DNA of 64,000 nt. It comes from SHWB01 sp050246875 (lineage in GTDB: Bacteria > Pseudomonadota > Alphaproteobacteria > UBA6615). Made by a program: the position numbers and the translations under genes. The stretch's first letter is position 1; each line of letters opens with the position of its first letter. The notes under the pieces are model-generated. The model was not told where the DNA came from. It was given only the letters and a program-made list of their open reading frames with translations, and did not search any database. Of the stretch, positions 32,396 to 40,323 are shown piece after piece. The stretch is taken from NCBI GenBank assembly GCA_050246875.1, contig JBFWVF010000011.1, forward strand, positions 62,001-126,000. The letters run 5' to 3'.

Positions 32396-33129
32396 GGTCT
32401 GCCCTCCCCGGCCGTGCCTTCCCCGGCCGTGCCTTCCCCGGCCGTGCCTTCCTCGGCCGTGCCCTTCCCGGCCGTACCCGTCTGCATCACCTCGGCGGCG
32501 AGGCCGGCGAGCCGCGCGCGCAGGCCGGCGCGGGCGCGGATCAGCAGCGACTCGACGGCGCCCTCACTGGTATCGAGCACGCGCGCGGCCTCGGCCATGG
32601 TCTGTCCCTCGTAGTGACACAGCGTCAGTGCGGCGCGCTGGCGCGGCGGCAGTTCCGCCATCGCCGCCCGCACGGCGCCGGCGATCTCGACCGACGCAGC
32701 GACCGCCTCGCCGTCCGGCGCCGGGTCGGGCGGCTCCGGCACGTCGTCGAGCGCCACCGGGCGCAGGCGCCGCCGCCGGTCGATGGCGAGATTGGTCGCC
32801 ACCCGCCACAGCCAGGTGCCCGGCTGGGCGCGCGGCTGCCAGTCGGCGGCACCGCGCCACAGGCGCAGGAACGTGTCCTGCACGATCTCCTCGGCCTCGG
32901 CGCGACTGCCGGCGATGCGCTCGGCAAGACGGGCGAGGCGGCCGGAGTGGCGCTCGACGAGAGTACGGAAGGCGACCGGGTCGCCCTCCGCCACGCGTCG
33001 CACGAGGTCGCGCTCGTCTTCCGTCACCCGCCGGTCCCGCCTGCCCCGTCGCCCGCGCGCGAACCCGTCGATCGTTCGCGCGCGGGCAGCTTCGGCCGGC
33101 ACTGGCGCCCGTGCAAGGATCGTGGCCAC
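32392..33129 (-). CDS. ECF-type RNA polymerase sigma factor with C-terminal GTAGE repeats
   Basis: The 245-residue product has sigma region 2 (DPVAFRTLVERHSGRL, then AEEIVQDTFLRLWRGA) and region 4 (LPPRQRAALTLCHYEGQTMA, then GAVESLLIRARAGLR). The C-terminus carries about five imperfect five-residue units of the GTAGE type encoded by 15-bp tandem repeats. ATG 33129 is listed; GTG 33027 (RRVTEDERDL) would remove a basic 34-residue leader and is a serious alternative. It is co-transcribed with an EF-hand protein upstream (29 bp) and the anti-sigma gene downstream, and faces the bufferin cluster, which it probably controls. Confidence 0.88.
   Translation of the reverse strand: MATILARAPVPAEAARARTIDGFARGRRGRRDRRVTEDERDLVRRVAEGDPVAFRTLVERHSGRLARLAERIAGSRAEAEEIVQDTFLRLWRGAADWQPRAQPGTWLWRVATNLAIDRRRRLRPVALDDVPEPPDPAPDGEAVAASVEIAGAVRAAMAELPPRQRAALTLCHYEGQTMAEAARVLDTSEGAVESLLIRARAGLRARLAGLAAEVMQTGTAGKGTAEEGTAGEGTAGEGTAGEGRP
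32404..32475. repeat. 15-bp tandem repeats inside the sigma factor gene
   Basis: GGCCGTGCCTTCCCC is repeated about three times cleanly, then twice with changes, at the 3' end of the sigma gene. Because the unit is a multiple of three, copy number changes would alter protein length without shifting frame. Confidence 0.85.
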
Positions 33130-33158
33130 TGGCCCGTCCCTCCGGGCGCCGTGCCCGC

Positions 33159-33683
33159 CTATCGCCCGGCCGGGCCGCGCGGACCGGTGCCGTCGCGCGG
33201 CCCCCGGTCGTCGTCGTCATGCATGCCGGCGCCGCCATGCGGCCCCATGCCGCCGTGCGGGCCGGTCATACCCTCGCGCGGTTCCATGCCGCGACGCGGG
33301 CCGTGACCGTCGCCAGGCGCGCGCGGCGGGGTCAGCCATTCGTCGGCCGTGACGGCGCCGTCACCGTTGGCGTCGTAGGAGGCGAAACGCTGGCCAAGTC
33401 GGCGGTCGACCATCTGCTCCATCTCGCGGCGCATGCCGGCGCGGTATTCCTCGTCCGTCAGACGGCCGTCCTTGTCGGCGTCCAGCGTCGCGAAGTACGA
33501 GCTGCGCGCGCCGAACATCTCGGTCTGCATCATGCCGCCCTCGGCCCGGGCGTGCGTGGGCCTCGCATCGTCGCCGCGCGCGCTCCACCGACCGTGGCCG
33601 CCGTCGGCGATGGCGCCGGCCGCCACAGCGAGGACACCGGCAGCCACCGCCGCCGCGCCGGCTATCTTCCACCGCTTGTTCAT
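33159..33683 (-). CDS. Secreted EF-hand calcium/metal-binding protein
   Basis: The precursor has 174 residues with a signal peptide ending near residue 27 (GAIA/DGG). Two complete EF-hand loops are visible: D68-E79 (DADKDGRLTDEE) and D104-E115 (DANGDGAVTADE). The C-terminal tail is a low-complexity Gly/Met/His/Asp stretch (GPHGGMGPHGGAGMHDDDD) that could bind copper or other soft metals. It heads the operon with sigma factor, anti-sigma and the CpxP-like protein. Inferred role: periplasmic metal buffer or sensor. Confidence 0.82.
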   Translation of the reverse strand: MNKRWKIAGAAAVAAGVLAVAAGAIADGGHGRWSARGDDARPTHARAEGGMMQTEMFGARSSYFATLDADKDGRLTDEEYRAGMRREMEQMVDRRLGQRFASYDANGDGAVTADEWLTPPRAPGDGHGPRRGMEPREGMTGPHGGMGPHGGAGMHDDDDRGPRDGTGPRGPAGR

Positions 33684-33908
33684 CGCTTCGATCCCGTCTG
33701 CCGCGGCAGGTCGATCCCGCCGCCTCGAACCTTCAACGCGGTGGGCGGGAGATTCCTGCGCTCACCCGTCCGTGAAGATCGCTGGCGCGGACGTGATCAA
33801 TCCTGATTGGAACGCCGGGCCGCGCGCGCTCACGTTCAGGGCGACCGCGAGCGGTGCCCGGACGGGCGCCACGCGCGGCACGGAACCGCATCAGGAGGAC
33901 TTCGCGTC

Positions 33909-34244
33909 ATGAACCGTTCGACGACACTCGGCGTCGCCGCCGCGCTGGCCGGCGCCGTCTCGCTCGCCGCCCTGACCGCCGCCCCGGGCGCCGCTCTGGC
34001 CCAGGAGAAGGTCAAGTGCTACGGCGTCGCCATGGCCGGCCAGAACGACTGCGCCAACGCCGCCGGCACCCATTCCTGCGCCGGACACGCCAAAGAGAGC
34101 TATCACGGCGGCGACTGGAAGACGGTGGCCAACGCCGCGGCCTGCACGCAGATGGGCGGCATGACGGCAGCCTTCAACGGCTTCAACGAGAAGCTGAAGG
34201 GCATGGACAAGCCCATGGACAAGCCGATGGACAAGAAGAGCTGA
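33909..34244 (+). CDS. bufA1: BufA1-type bufferin precursor (DUF2282), RiPP metallophore
   Basis: The precursor has 111 residues. A Sec signal ends at about residue 31 (GAALA/QEK). The DUF2282 core has four cysteines, C37 ([13 protein letters not shown]), C48, C57 (THSCAGH) and C79, in the bufferin spacing. The tail has a repeated MDKP unit. Bufferins are secreted peptides whose cysteines are modified by an MNIO enzyme and which bind copper in the envelope; this was shown in Caulobacter, and applying it here is inference from family and operon. An AGGAGG site precedes the ATG. It is followed by bufB, bufC and a DoxX gene. Confidence 0.9.
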   Translation: MNRSTTLGVAAALAGAVSLAALTAAPGAALAQEKVKCYGVAMAGQNDCANAAGTHSCAGHAKESYHGGDWKTVANAAACTQMGGMTAAFNGFNEKLKGMDKPMDKPMDKKS

Positions 34245-34278
34245 GTCCCGGCTGACGACGGCAGGGGAGCGTCCGGCC

Positions 34279-35160
34279 ATGCCTGCCGGGCCCCAAGGCA
34301 GAGCAGCCGGCGGCCGGCCGCTCCCCGTCGCCGCCGGCATCGGCCTGCGGCACAAGCACATGCACGACTTCCTCGCCGCGCCGCAGCCGGTCGGCTGGGT
34401 CGAGGTGCACAGCGAGAACTTCCTCGGCGACGGCGGCCCGCGCCTCGCCGCGCTGGAGACGATCCGCCGCGACCTGCCGGTGTCATGCCATGGCGTCGGC
34501 CTGTCGCTCGGCACGGCCGAGGGGCTCGACCGCGACCACCTCGCGCGCCTCGCGCGGCTGTTCGCCCGCATCGAGCCGGCGGCCATCTCCGAGCACGTCG
34601 CGTGGAGCGTGGCCGGCGGCGTCTACCTCAACGACCTGCTGCCGCTGCCGTGGACCGAGGAGGCGCTCGACGTGCTGTGTCGCAACATCGATGCGGCGCA
34701 GGAAGCCTTCGGCCGCCGGCTGCTGGTCGAGAACCCGTCGAGCTACCTGTCGTTTCCGCACTCGACCATGCCGGAATGGCAGTTTATCGCGGAGACGGTG
34801 CGGCGCACCGGCTGCGGCCTGCTGCTCGACGTCAACAACGTCTACGTCTCGGCGCGCAATCACGGCTTCGCGAGCGCGGATTACCTCGCCGGCCTGCCGC
34901 TCGGCGCGGTGGAGGAACTCCACCTTGCCGGCCATAGCGCGCAGACGCGCGGCGGCGAGACGGTGCTGATCGACGACCACGGTTCGCCGGTGTGCACGGA
35001 CGTGTGGGCGCTCTGCGCCGAGGCACTGGCGCGCACCGGGCCGCTGCCGACACTGATCGAGTGGGATACCGACATTCCGCCGCTGCCGGTGCTGCTGGCC
35101 GAGGCGGCCAAGGCCGACCGCGTGCTGGCGCGCGCCGCGAGGCTCGCCGATGTTGCGTGA
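34279..35160 (+). CDS. bufB: BufB, MNIO (DUF692) modifying enzyme
   Basis: The protein has 293 residues with a TIM-barrel fold typical of DUF692. Likely iron ligands lie in conserved phrases: [56 protein letters not shown] and [14 protein letters not shown] enzymes use two or three iron ions to oxidise cysteines of a precursor peptide, here BufA1. It starts 34 bp after bufA1 with an AGGGGAGC site and overlaps bufC by 11 bp. Confidence 0.92.
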   Translation: MPAGPQGRAAGGRPLPVAAGIGLRHKHMHDFLAAPQPVGWVEVHSENFLGDGGPRLAALETIRRDLPVSCHGVGLSLGTAEGLDRDHLARLARLFARIEPAAISEHVAWSVAGGVYLNDLLPLPWTEEALDVLCRNIDAAQEAFGRRLLVENPSSYLSFPHSTMPEWQFIAETVRRTGCGLLLDVNNVYVSARNHGFASADYLAGLPLGAVEELHLAGHSAQTRGGETVLIDDHGSPVCTDVWALCAEALARTGPLPTLIEWDTDIPPLPVLLAEAAKADRVLARAARLADVA

Positions 35161-35914
35161 GCTGCAGACGGCGATGGCGCGCGCCGTCGTGGCCGGCGAG
35201 CCGGCGGCGGCGCTCGCGCTGGCCGGCGGCGGCGACCGCGCGGCAGCGCGCCTCGCCATCCATCGCGCGACCTTCCGGCACTCGCTGGCGAGCGTGCTCG
35301 CGGCGGCGTTTCCGGCCGTCGCGCGCAGCCTCGGGCCCGACACCTTCGCCCGCGCCGCCGGCGCTTTTTCCGATGCGCACCCGCCGACGGAGGCGCGGTT
35401 GCTGGCCTGGGGCGACGCCTTCCCCGGCTTCCTTGCGCGCTCGGTCGAACTGCTCGACCGGCCATGGCTCGCCGACCTCGCCCGGCTCGAGCGGGCGCGC
35501 GGCGAGGCAATGTTCGCCGCCGACGCCGTGCCGCTCGCCGCCGCCGACCTCGCGGCGGTGCCGGTCGAGCGTTACGAGACCCTGACCTTCACGCTGCTGC
35601 CCTCGGCGCGGCTGGTCGCCTCGGTGTTTCCCGTCGCCACCCTGTGGGAGGCGGCGATGGCCGAGCCACCCGCGACGACAGTGCCGGACGCCCCCGGCGA
35701 GGGCGTGCTGGTGTGGCGGCCGGCCGACGCCGTGACGCACCGCGTCGTGTCGGCCGGCGACCGCGCGCTGCTCGGCGCGCTGGCCGGCGGGGCGCCGCTC
35801 GCCGCCGCCGCCGAGGCCGCCTTCGCCGCCGAGCCCGGCTTCGACCTCATGACGGCGCTCGCCGCGCACCTCGCGGGCGGCACCTTCGCCCGCGCACCGG
35901 AGACCGACCGATGA
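35150..35914 (+). CDS. bufC: BufC, DUF2063 partner protein
   Basis: The protein has 254 residues. The DUF2063 N-terminal helical domain is clear: [17 protein letters not shown] and [20 protein letters not shown] followed by [17 protein letters not shown]. These proteins recruit the precursor peptide to the DUF692 enzyme. It overlaps bufB by 11 bp and the DoxX gene by 4 bp (ATGA), so the complex is translated together. Confidence 0.92.
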   Translation: MLRELQTAMARAVVAGEPAAALALAGGGDRAAARLAIHRATFRHSLASVLAAAFPAVARSLGPDTFARAAGAFSDAHPPTEARLLAWGDAFPGFLARSVELLDRPWLADLARLERARGEAMFAADAVPLAAADLAAVPVERYETLTFTLLPSARLVASVFPVATLWEAAMAEPPATTVPDAPGEGVLVWRPADAVTHRVVSAGDRALLGALAGGAPLAAAAEAAFAAEPGFDLMTALAAHLAGGTFARAPETDR

Positions 35915-36426
35915 TCGCGTCCGCCCGCATCCAAGCCGCCACCGCGCGCCCGTCGCGCGCCACGCTCGCCGGCCTGCTGTTCGGGCGCGGCATCGTCGAC
36001 CGCCTGCCCGCGGCGCCGGCCTGGGGCGCCTCCGTCGCCCTGCTCGCGGCGCGGCTGTGGCTGGCGAAGGCCTTCTTCGATTCCGGCCTCGCCCGCGTCG
36101 CCAACTGGGACTCGCAGGCGTTCCTCTTCACCGAGATCCATCCGGTGCCGTTCGTGCCGGCGTCGATCACGGCGCCGCTGACGACGGCGGCGGAGATCGT
36201 GCTGCCGGTACTGCTGGCGGTCGGCCTGCTCGGCCGCCTCGGCGCCTTCGGCCTGCTGGTGATGGCGATGACGATCCAGTTCGTCGTCGCCCAGACGCCG
36301 CAGGGCATCGAGAACGGCATCGCCAATCCGGTGCACTACTGGTGGATGCTGGCCGGCCTCGTGCTGACCGTCACCGGGCCGGGACGGCTGTCCTTCGATG
36401 CATTGCTGGCGCGGCGGTTCGCGTAG
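35911..36426 (+). CDS. DoxX family membrane protein
   Basis: The 171-residue product has four probable membrane helices and the DoxX phrase ARLWLAKAFFDSGLARVANWDS, followed by AEIVLPVLLAVGLLGRLGAF. DoxX-type proteins are common last genes in buf operons and may supply redox or quinone functions for the modification. Start ATGA overlaps the bufC stop. The frame is open from 35464 in shadow of bufC, but 35911 is the only sensible start. Confidence 0.88.
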   Translation: MIASARIQAATARPSRATLAGLLFGRGIVDRLPAAPAWGASVALLAARLWLAKAFFDSGLARVANWDSQAFLFTEIHPVPFVPASITAPLTTAAEIVLPVLLAVGLLGRLGAFGLLVMAMTIQFVVAQTPQGIENGIANPVHYWWMLAGLVLTVTGPGRLSFDALLARRFA

Positions 36427-36454
36427 GGGCGGCGCCGCGACCCGGCGTGTATTT

Positions 36455-36641
36455 CCTCTCCCAAAGGGAGGGGGCTCGTCGGTCTGGCGAGCGGGAGCGA
36501 GCCTAGACGACGAGGGTGAGGGGTTACGGGGTTCGAGGACAATCGCCGGCCGCGTAACCCCTCACCCTGCCGTCGTAACCGCCTCGGTCGCTCGCGCGCC
36601 CTGCGGCGCCAACGACGGCAGCCCTCTCCCGCAAGGAGGGG
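36455..36641. repeat. Long palindromic intergenic repeat, copy R4 (forward)
   Basis: It starts with the hairpin CCTCTCCCAAAGGGAGGGG, includes GTGAGGGGTTACG / CGTAACCCCTCAC and ends with CCCTCTCCCGCAAGGAGGGG. Same orientation as R1. It separates the convergent bufferin operon and hyuB copy 2. It shows what the R3 target looked like before the IS insertion. Confidence 0.85.
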
Positions 36642-36656
36642 AAAGAATCGGGTTGG

Positions 36657-38411
36657 TCAGGCGCCGCGCAGGGCGCGCGTCGCCGACGTGTCGATCGTGC
36701 CGTCGGCGGCTACCGCGACCTTGTAGACGGTGCGGGCGCGCTCGGGGCTGACCCAGCCCTCGGCGACGTCGCGGGCGACCAGCTTCGGGTCGCGCGTGGC
36801 AGGATCGCCGTAGCCACCGCCGCCGCACGACCACGAGGCGATGCGCTCGCCCTCGGCCAGCGGCACGACGGCGCAGTTGGCCAGCGCCTCGCGTTCGCCG
36901 TTGCGCGTGAGGCGGTACTGCTTCGAGGGCGCGCCGCCGAGGCCGCCGCGCACACCCTTGGAACTGTTGACCATGCCGTCGGAGACGTAGGCGACGTCCA
37001 TGCGGCCGCGCGAGGGGCCGAACTCGGCAAAGGCCGAGCGCGCGCCGACATGGCGGCCGGCGCCCTCGGAATCGGGCACGAAGGCGCGGGCGTGGACGTA
37101 GATGGGCTGGCGCAGCTCGTCGAGCTCGACGGCGTCGATGTAGCAGAGGCCGGCATTGCCGACATGGGCGATGGTCTGCCAGTTGTCGGCGCGCGGCGCG
37201 CCCGCCCCGCCGCTGAAGGCGAGGAAAACCTGGTTGACGTAAGCGGCGCCCGTCTTCGGGTCGCTGCCGGAGACGACGCCGACGGCCGGCGGGATGATGG
37301 CGCCGCACTCGGCCATGCCGATGCCGTCGGCGATCTCGGCCAGCGCCGCCTGCGTCGAGTTGGACACGCGGTCGGCGATGTTGGTGGTGGCGACCGAGCA
37401 GCTCGTCGGGTGGCGCGGGATGCCGGCGATGCAGTTCTCGCGCAGCTTCACCCGGATGCGGCGGAAGCTGCCGGCGTTCTTCGGCACGGTGTGGTCGATC
37501 GAGTTGTAGACGCCGACCATCGCCGCGGTGCGCGAGCACGCCTCCGACAGGTTGAGACCGCAGGGCAGGCAGTCGGGATTGTCCTCGAGATCGACCTCGA
37601 TGATGCCGGCGGCGGGATCGACCGTGACCTTCGAGGTGATGGTCACGCCCTCGGGCGGCGTGCCGGGGATGGCGTCGTGGGTGCTCGACCACTGCGCGCG
37701 GCCGGCCGGGATCTTCGCGATGGCGGCTGCCATGCGCTGCTCGGAATAGTCGAGCCAGTCGCGGGTGAAGCGCTCGAACGCGTCCCAGCCGATCTCCTCG
37801 CCGAGCGCCAGCAGCTCGCGCTCGCCGATGCGGGCGGCGCCGAGCATGGCGAGGAAGTCGCCCCACCACTGGTCGGGCACGCGGATGCGCAGGCGGCACA
37901 TCCGCACGATGTCCATGTTGGTCTTGTAGTCCTCCTGCACCTTGACGGCGGGGAAGATGAGCGCGCCCTCCTCGTACACGTCGCGCGCCGTGCCGTGATA
38001 GGTGGTCGGGATGGAGTTGCCGATGTCGGCCTGGTGCGCCTTGGCCAGCACGGTGGCGCGGTGGACGCCGGCATCGTCGATGACCGGGACCAGCAGCGTA
38101 TGGTCGGCGGCGTGCGAGCAGCCGTGCCAGGGCGAGTTGTGCAGGAACGCGTCGCCGCGTTTCAGTACAGGATGATACTCGGCCATCGTGCGGGCCATCA
38201 TGTCGGGGCCCGACAGGACGTGGATCGGCAGGCTCTCGGCCACGGCGACCAGCTCGTGGCGCGGGCTCAGGATGCAGCACGAGAAGTCGCGCGCGATGTT
38301 GAGCACGCCCGAGCGGCCGGTGCGCAGCAGGGTGTTGCCCATCTTGCGCGAGATGCCCTCGAGCCGGTTCGACAGCAGCGCCAGCCGCACGCCGTCGCGA
38401 TCCGCGGTCAT
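36657..38411 (-). CDS. hyuB: Hydantoinase B/oxoprolinase family protein (copy 2)
   Basis: The protein has 584 residues with the same landmarks as copy 1: MTADRDGVRLALLSNRLEG, MGNTLLRTGRSGVLNIARDF, SPWHGCSHAADHTLLVPV and CGGGGYGDPATRDP. ATG 38411 follows GGAGG at a 5-bp spacing. The upstream gap to copy 3 (147 bp) contains an inverted pair of palindromic repeats. Probably part of one transcript with hyuA and copy 3. Confidence 0.9.
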   Translation of the reverse strand: MTADRDGVRLALLSNRLEGISRKMGNTLLRTGRSGVLNIARDFSCCILSPRHELVAVAESLPIHVLSGPDMMARTMAEYHPVLKRGDAFLHNSPWHGCSHAADHTLLVPVIDDAGVHRATVLAKAHQADIGNSIPTTYHGTARDVYEEGALIFPAVKVQEDYKTNMDIVRMCRLRIRVPDQWWGDFLAMLGAARIGERELLALGEEIGWDAFERFTRDWLDYSEQRMAAAIAKIPAGRAQWSSTHDAIPGTPPEGVTITSKVTVDPAAGIIEVDLEDNPDCLPCGLNLSEACSRTAAMVGVYNSIDHTVPKNAGSFRRIRVKLRENCIAGIPRHPTSCSVATTNIADRVSNSTQAALAEIADGIGMAECGAIIPPAVGVVSGSDPKTGAAYVNQVFLAFSGGAGAPRADNWQTIAHVGNAGLCYIDAVELDELRQPIYVHARAFVPDSEGAGRHVGARSAFAEFGPSRGRMDVAYVSDGMVNSSKGVRGGLGGAPSKQYRLTRNGEREALANCAVVPLAEGERIASWSCGGGGYGDPATRDPKLVARDVAEGWVSPERARTVYKVAVAADGTIDTSATRALRGA

Positions 38412-38434
38412 GGGTGCCTCCGTTCCCCTGCCAT

Positions 38435-38524
38435 CCTCACCCTGAGCCTGTCGAAGGGCGAGGATGGCCGGCATTTTGCCACGAGCGAGCGACGCCCTCA
38501 TCCTTCGACAGGCTCAGGATGAGG
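38435..38524. repeat. Inverted pair of CCTCATCCTGAGCCTGTCGA palindromes
   Basis: Unit one (38435-38463) begins CCTCACCCTGAGCCTGTCGA and unit two (38496-38524) is the reverse-complement form beginning CCTCATCCTTCGACAGGCTC. They are 32 bp apart and lie between hyuB copies 3 and 2. A similar pair lies before copy 1 (31026-31146). Confidence 0.8.
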
Positions 38525-38558
38525 GCTGCTGTGAAATGTCGTCGAGGGCGCCAGGTCA

Positions 38559-40319
38559 TCATCGCCCGCCCGCCCGCAGCGCCGCCGTCGCGGCGCGGTC
38601 GAGCGTGCCCGCTACGTCGACCGCCACGCCGTAGACTTCGCGCGCCCGCTCCGTGCCGACGTAACCCTCGGCGACGTCGTGGCGCACCGCCTCGGGGTCG
38701 CGCTCGCGCGGCGGGCCGTAGCCGCCGCCGCCGGTGGTCGTCGCGGCGATGCGCTCGCCGGCGGCGAGGCGGACGACGGCGCAGTTGGGCAGATCCTCGC
38801 GGGCGCCGTTGCGCGTCACCTTGAACTGCGTGGCGCGCACGCCGTCGATGCCGCCGCGCACGCCGCGCGCGGCATTGGTCGTGCCGTCGGAGACGAACAC
38901 GACCTCCATCTCGCCGCGCGCCGGACCGTACTCGCAGTAGGCGGCGCGGGCGCCGCAGTGGCGGCCGGCGCCCTCGGTGTCGGCGGCGAAGTGGCGGGCG
39001 TGGACGTAGAGTGGGTGGCGCAATTCATCCAGCTCGATGGAGTCGTAATAGCAAAGGCCGCCATTGCCGACATGGCAGATGGTCTGCCAGGCGTCGGCGT
39101 GCGGCGCGCCGGCGCCACCGGTGAAGGCGATCATCACCTGGTTGACGTAAGGCTTGCCCGTCTTGGGATCGGTGCCCGAGACGACGCCGAGACCGGGCGT
39201 CATGATGCCGCCGCACTCGGCGAGGCCGATGCCGTCGGCGATCTCGGCGATGGCCGCCTGGGTCGGGTTCGACACGCGGTCGGCGACGTTGGTGGTGGCG
39301 GCCGAGCAGCTCGTCGGGTGGCGCGGGATGCCGGCGACCGAGCCCTCGCGCAGCAGCACCTCGATGCGGCGGAAGCTGCCGGCGTTCTTCGGCACGCTGT
39401 GATCGAGCGAGTTGAAGACGCCGACCATGGCGGCGGTGCGCGCGCAGGCCTCCGACAGGTTGAGGCCGCAGGGCAGCGCGTCGGGATTGTCGCGCAGGTC
39501 GACCGTCACCTTGCCCGCCGCCGGATCGACAGTGACGACGGACTTGATGGTGATGCCCTCAGGCGGCGTGCCGGGGATGGCGTCGTGCGTGCTCGATCGC
39601 GTCGCCGTGCCGGCCGGCACCTTGCGGATGGCAGCGATCATGCGCTGCTCGGAATAGTCGAACCAGTCGCGCGCGAACCGCTCCAGCGTATCCCAGCCGA
39701 CCTCGCGGCCGAGCGCCAGCAGCTCGCGCTCGCCGATACGCGCGGCGCCGAGCATGGCGAGGAAATCGCCGTACCACTGGTCCGGCACACGGATGCGCAG
39801 GCGGCACATGCGCACGATGTCCATGTTGGTGCGGTAGTCCTCCTGCACTTTCACGGCGGCGAAGATCAGCGCGCCCTCCTCGTACACGTCGCGCGCCGTG
39901 CCGTGGTAGGTGGTCGGGATCGAGTTGCCGATGTCGGCCTGGTGCGCCTTCGCCAGCACGGTGAAGCGGTGCACGCCGTCGTCGTCCATGACCGGCACGA
40001 GGATGGTGTGGTCGGCCGGGTGCGAGCAGCCGTGGTAGGGCGAGTTGTGCAGGTAGGCGTCGCCGCGCTTCAGCTCCGGATGAAACTCGCGCATCGAGCG
40101 CGCCATCATGTCCGGGCCCGACAGCACGTGGATCGGCAGGCTTTCGGCCACCGACACCAGCTCGTCGCCGGCCGTCAGGATGCAGCAGGAGAAGTCGCGC
40201 GCGATGTTGAGCACGCCCGAGCGCCCGGTGCGCTGCAGCGTGTTGCCCATCTTGCGGCTGATGCCCTCGAGGCGGTTGGACAGCAGCGCCATCCGCACGC
40301 CGTCGCGATCGGCGGTCAT
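38559..40319 (-). CDS. hyuB: Hydantoinase B/oxoprolinase family protein (copy 3)
   Basis: The protein has 586 residues. Landmarks: MTADRDGVRMALLSNRLEG, SPYHGCSHPADHTILVPVMD, GRHCGARAAYCEYGPARG and TTGGGGYGPPRERDP. In frame starts extend to 40700, but ATG 40319 is chosen by comparison with copy 2 and lies 4 bp after the hyuA stop. It is therefore the direct partner of HyuA. Substrate (hydantoin, oxoproline, N-carbamoyl or ketone) cannot be told. Confidence 0.92.
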   Translation of the reverse strand: MTADRDGVRMALLSNRLEGISRKMGNTLQRTGRSGVLNIARDFSCCILTAGDELVSVAESLPIHVLSGPDMMARSMREFHPELKRGDAYLHNSPYHGCSHPADHTILVPVMDDDGVHRFTVLAKAHQADIGNSIPTTYHGTARDVYEEGALIFAAVKVQEDYRTNMDIVRMCRLRIRVPDQWYGDFLAMLGAARIGERELLALGREVGWDTLERFARDWFDYSEQRMIAAIRKVPAGTATRSSTHDAIPGTPPEGITIKSVVTVDPAAGKVTVDLRDNPDALPCGLNLSEACARTAAMVGVFNSLDHSVPKNAGSFRRIEVLLREGSVAGIPRHPTSCSAATTNVADRVSNPTQAAIAEIADGIGLAECGGIMTPGLGVVSGTDPKTGKPYVNQVMIAFTGGAGAPHADAWQTICHVGNGGLCYYDSIELDELRHPLYVHARHFAADTEGAGRHCGARAAYCEYGPARGEMEVVFVSDGTTNAARGVRGGIDGVRATQFKVTRNGAREDLPNCAVVRLAAGERIAATTTGGGGYGPPRERDPEAVRHDVAEGYVGTERAREVYGVAVDVAGTLDRAATAALRAGGR

Positions 40320-40323
40320 CGCG

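Noticed and set aside
32404..32475. Tandem repeats as a CRISPR array
   Set aside because: Units are 15 bp with no spacers and lie in frame within a sigma factor gene.
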